Below are positions 5,268 through 6,224 of a stretch of DNA of 6,224 nt, in pieces (position 1 is the stretch's first letter; every line of letters starts with the position of its first letter). The translations under genes and the position numbers were made by a program. The DNA is from Pyrodictium sp. (lineage in GTDB: Archaea > Thermoproteota > Thermoprotei_A > Sulfolobales > Pyrodictiaceae): NCBI GenBank assembly GCA_015662475.1, contig DQUB01000182.1:1-6224 (forward strand), given 5' to 3'. The notes beneath the pieces were generated by a model that was given only the letters and a program-made list of their open reading frames with translations, made no database searches and was not told the origin of the DNA.

Positions 5268-5648
5268 TGTGGTCTCCAATAGTCTTAGGAGTTTCTTGAG
5301 CCTTGGTATCAGTTTTTCTGCTGTCTTAGCGTCTAGGGGGTTTTCTGCGAAGTAGGCTATGAGGGCATCTAGATAGCCTAGTGCTCTCTCGGCATCTACG
5401 AGGCCCCTCAGCACCAAGCCTTCTCTGGCGTGGGTATGTGTTACGTAGACGTAGTGGTCTTCTGGCCCGAGGTAGCATTTGCGAACTCTGCGCTTGCCAG
5501 CCACCCAGTGGTAGTGGACTGCGTAGAGGTAGACGCGATCGCCAACACTTCTTCGCTCAATGTAGCTGTAGGGTTGCCTACAGCGGGGACAGATCTTCTC
5601 CTCAGCACGTTCTGTCACTGCAGCCTGCACCACAAATTTGTGGTGCAA
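5181..5648 (-). CDS. Zinc-ribbon-type archaeal protein, C-terminus frameshifted
   Basis: The frame opens at TTG 5648, which lies inside a palindromic repeat. The real start is probably GTG 5618: a GGTG lies 9 bases before it, and the TATA-like element at 5657-5663 would start RNA near 5634. Counting from the TTG, C20-x2-C23 (ICPRCRQPYSY), H45 and C58 (VRKCYLGPEDHYVYVT) look like zinc ligands around a beta-rich core (DRVYLYAVHYHW), followed by helices (VDAERALGYLDALIAYFAEN, TAEKLIPRLKKLLRLLE). The pattern resembles small hypothetical zinc proteins of hyperthermophilic crenarchaea (from memory, unverified). As read, the end (GERGQARRGEKAAPRDPQRA...) is low-complexity. Skipping one base near 5267 gives EKEDRLEEAKKLLLEILREL and onward to TAG 5164-5162, a clear amphipathic helix. 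A function in nucleic-acid binding is an inference. Confidence 0.8.
   Translation of the reverse strand: MHHKFVVQAAVTERAEEKICPRCRQPYSYIERRSVGDRVYLYAVHYHWVAGKRRVRKCYLGPEDHYVYVTHTHAREGLVLRGLVDAERALGYLDALIAYFAENPLDAKTAEKLIPRLKKLLRLLETTIGERGQARRGEKAAPRDPQRAQRSGQAR
5625..5648. repeat. Palindromic repeat copy 2 (22 bp perfect)
   Basis: Bases 5626-5647 are a perfect palindrome around GCACCACAAATTTGTGGTGC. It straddles the predicted transcription start of the zinc-ribbon gene, supplies its GGTG ribosome-site-like sequence, and contains the alternative TTG start. Read in the gene frame on the minus strand it would encode HHKFVVQ. Confidence 0.85.
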
Positions 5649-5656
5649 ACAAGCAG

Positions 5657-5663
5657 AGATAAG
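5657..5663 (-). promoter_or_regulatory. Candidate TATA element of the zinc-ribbon gene
   Basis: On the minus strand CTTATCT is preceded by GTAAGG. It would start RNA near 5634, inside palindrome copy 2 and ~16 bases before GTG 5618. This position is incompatible with the TTG start at 5648 and so favours the shorter protein. Confidence 0.33.
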
Positions 5664-5801
5664 CCTTACGCAAGCAACACAAGACCATCACCAAGCTACT
5701 AGGCTACAAGGTGCAGTCAGGAGGTGCATAGTCCTGCAACATAGTACACATATGCAATTACACATCGTCTACTATATTGTTATTGTATTTGTGTAGAGTT
5801 C

Positions 5802-5948
5802 TTACACCCATTTTGCAACCGATATACAATAGCTTGCAACATTCTGCCTAGAGAGCTGCTCGAGACCGGGATCTACGCCTAATGCAGCAACAGCATTCTC
5901 GCCTGACAGTTTTGCGTATAGCAGTGCATGTTGCAAGTATGCAAACAT
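5802..5948 (-). pseudogene. 48-codon coding remnant with a GVDPGLEQL motif
   Basis: ATG 5948 opens a frame to TAA 5804-5802. The product (MFAYLQHALLYAKLSGENAV, then AALGVDPGLEQLSRQNVASY and CISVAKWV) is clearly protein-like. The frame stays open upstream through palindrome copy 3 (read as NHRFVVQK) to a TAA near 5996. There is no ribosome site. The pattern of an aromatic/Leu helix, then E, then GxDPGL loosely recalls the Cas1 helix preceding its GLDP-x-GF-L-H motif, but spacing differs by two residues and the catalytic His is absent; RuvC-like and IS110-like GxDP motifs are equally loose matches. It is most simply a 3' remnant of a decayed gene whose 5' part may lie in the next frames upstream (6048-6224 and the open frame at 5960-6096). 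Confidence 0.4.
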
Positions 5949-5960
5949 GTTTTGAGCTTT

Positions 5961-5984
5961 TTGCACCACAAATCTGTGGTTCTG
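5961..5984. repeat. Palindromic repeat copy 3 (degenerate right arm)
   Basis: TTGCACCACAAATCTGTGG matches the repeat, then the right arm degenerates to TTCTG. A TATA-like GTATAAAAATTAATT follows immediately on the plus strand. The copy lies inside open minus-strand frames, so it appears to have been inserted in, or retained within, coding sequence. Confidence 0.75.
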
Positions 5985-6047
5985 TATAAAAATTAATTAG
6001 TTTTGTATATGAGGCACCAAAACTTTTTACAAAAACTTTTGAGAAGG

Positions 6048-6224
6048 TTACATGGTCTGGCAACTTGGTATTCGTTTCCTGCTGAAGCCCTTCCATGCCC
6101 TCATGTCATGCAGCATCTCCATCTGAGGTTTTGCACCATAAATTTGTGGTGCAAGTATATTTGAGTAATTCTTTGTGCCAGCCTTCGAGAGCACGTTTAG
6201 ATGGCTTAAGACTATTGTTCCCTC
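6048..6224 (-). CDS. Partial coding sequence or remnant, C-terminal 58 codons (5' end outside window)
   Basis: The minus-strand frame is open from the right edge to TAA 6050-6048. It reads EGTIVLSHLNVLSKAGTKNY, then SNILAPQIYGAKPQMEMLHD and MRAWKGFSRKR, which looks like real protein. Palindrome copy 4 contributes LAPQIYGAK in frame, so the repeat sits inside a coding sequence. Near 6096 another frame takes over with equally protein-like sequence (MEGLQQETNTKLPDHVTFSK, then VFVKSFGASYTKLINFYTEP), so the gene may be frameshifted there and continue towards 5960 and then the 5802-5948 remnant. I do not recognise the family. Without the upstream part it is unclear whether this is an intact C-terminus or a pseudogene. 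Confidence 0.4.
   Translation of the reverse strand, partial: EGTIVLSHLNVLSKAGTKNYSNILAPQIYGAKPQMEMLHDMRAWKGFSRKRIPSCQTM
6131..6154. repeat. Palindromic repeat copy 4 (one mismatch)
   Basis: TTGCACCATAAATTTGTGG followed by TGCAA is the 24-bp palindrome with one C-to-T change in the left arm. It lies within the open minus-strand frame at the right edge, read as LAPQIYGAK. A TATA-like GTATATTTGAG follows it on the plus strand. Confidence 0.8.

Noticed and set aside
5430..5702. Plus-strand frames across the zinc-ribbon gene (also 5381-5662)
   Set aside because: They are antisense shadows of a gene with recognisable CxxC motifs.
5707..5760. Strong-looking GGAGGTG near 5720 on the plus strand
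   Set aside because: No start codon lies at usable distance. The nearest ATG (5753) is ~25 bases on and opens only 14 codons.
5141..6154. Palindromic repeats as a CRISPR array
   Set aside because: Spacings of 484, 336 and 170 bases and genes between copies are incompatible with short uniform spacers.

Overview
The window looks like an accessory region of a hyperthermophilic crenarchaeon (Thermoproteota). The evidence is archaeal-style: GGAGG/GGTG ribosome-binding sites mixed with TATA-only starts, many GTG/TTG starts, AGA/AGG/ATA/CTA-rich codons, small CxxC zinc-ribbon proteins, a TVTVTV-type Thr-rich surface stalk behind an N-terminal membrane anchor, and HTH proteins. I cannot name the species; Pyrodictiaceae- or Thermofilum-like organisms are a guess.

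Layout. (1) 1-1115, minus strand: the N-terminal 172 codons of an unrecognised protein (1-516) and a small winged-helix-like protein (795-1115). The latter has a 17-bp perfect palindrome between its TATA element and its apparently leaderless start. (2) 1309-3195, plus strand: a small protein with a C-terminal membrane helix, a 202-residue unknown, a frameshifted small gene (2534-2804), and a zinc-ribbon protein (2740-3195). (3) 3204-4130, minus strand: a tiny ORF, then a 172-residue protein with membrane anchor, coiled coil and HTH. A cluster of TGGGACA sites surrounds its start. (4) 4198-5096, minus strand: a membrane-anchored Thr-stalk surface protein, followed 3 bases after its stop codon by a small gene broken by a -1 frameshift and an in-frame TAG. 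(5) 5141-6224: four copies of a 24-bp palindromic repeat. Two of them bracket a zinc-ribbon protein whose helical C-terminus has been frameshifted. The other two lie inside minus-strand coding remnants (5802-5948 and 6048-6224, the latter running off the window).

The main points are: the clustered palindromic repeat, which lies over a start, a stop and coding remnants; at least three, probably four, genes carrying frame lesions in 6 kb; and two candidate autoregulatory operators. I see no rRNA, tRNA, CRISPR array or complete transposase. No enzyme is identifiable, so how the genes work together is mostly unknown. The recurring themes are DNA-binding and zinc-ribbon proteins plus membrane-anchored proteins.

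Gene-poor stretches: 517-794 holds a short hairpin and a candidate promoter. 1116-1308 holds the operator region and a TATA-like element. 2370-2533 shows nothing firm beyond an AT-rich element near 2488. 3908-4197 holds the TGGGACA cluster and a G7 tract. 5649-5801 holds only a TATA-like element at 5657-5663.
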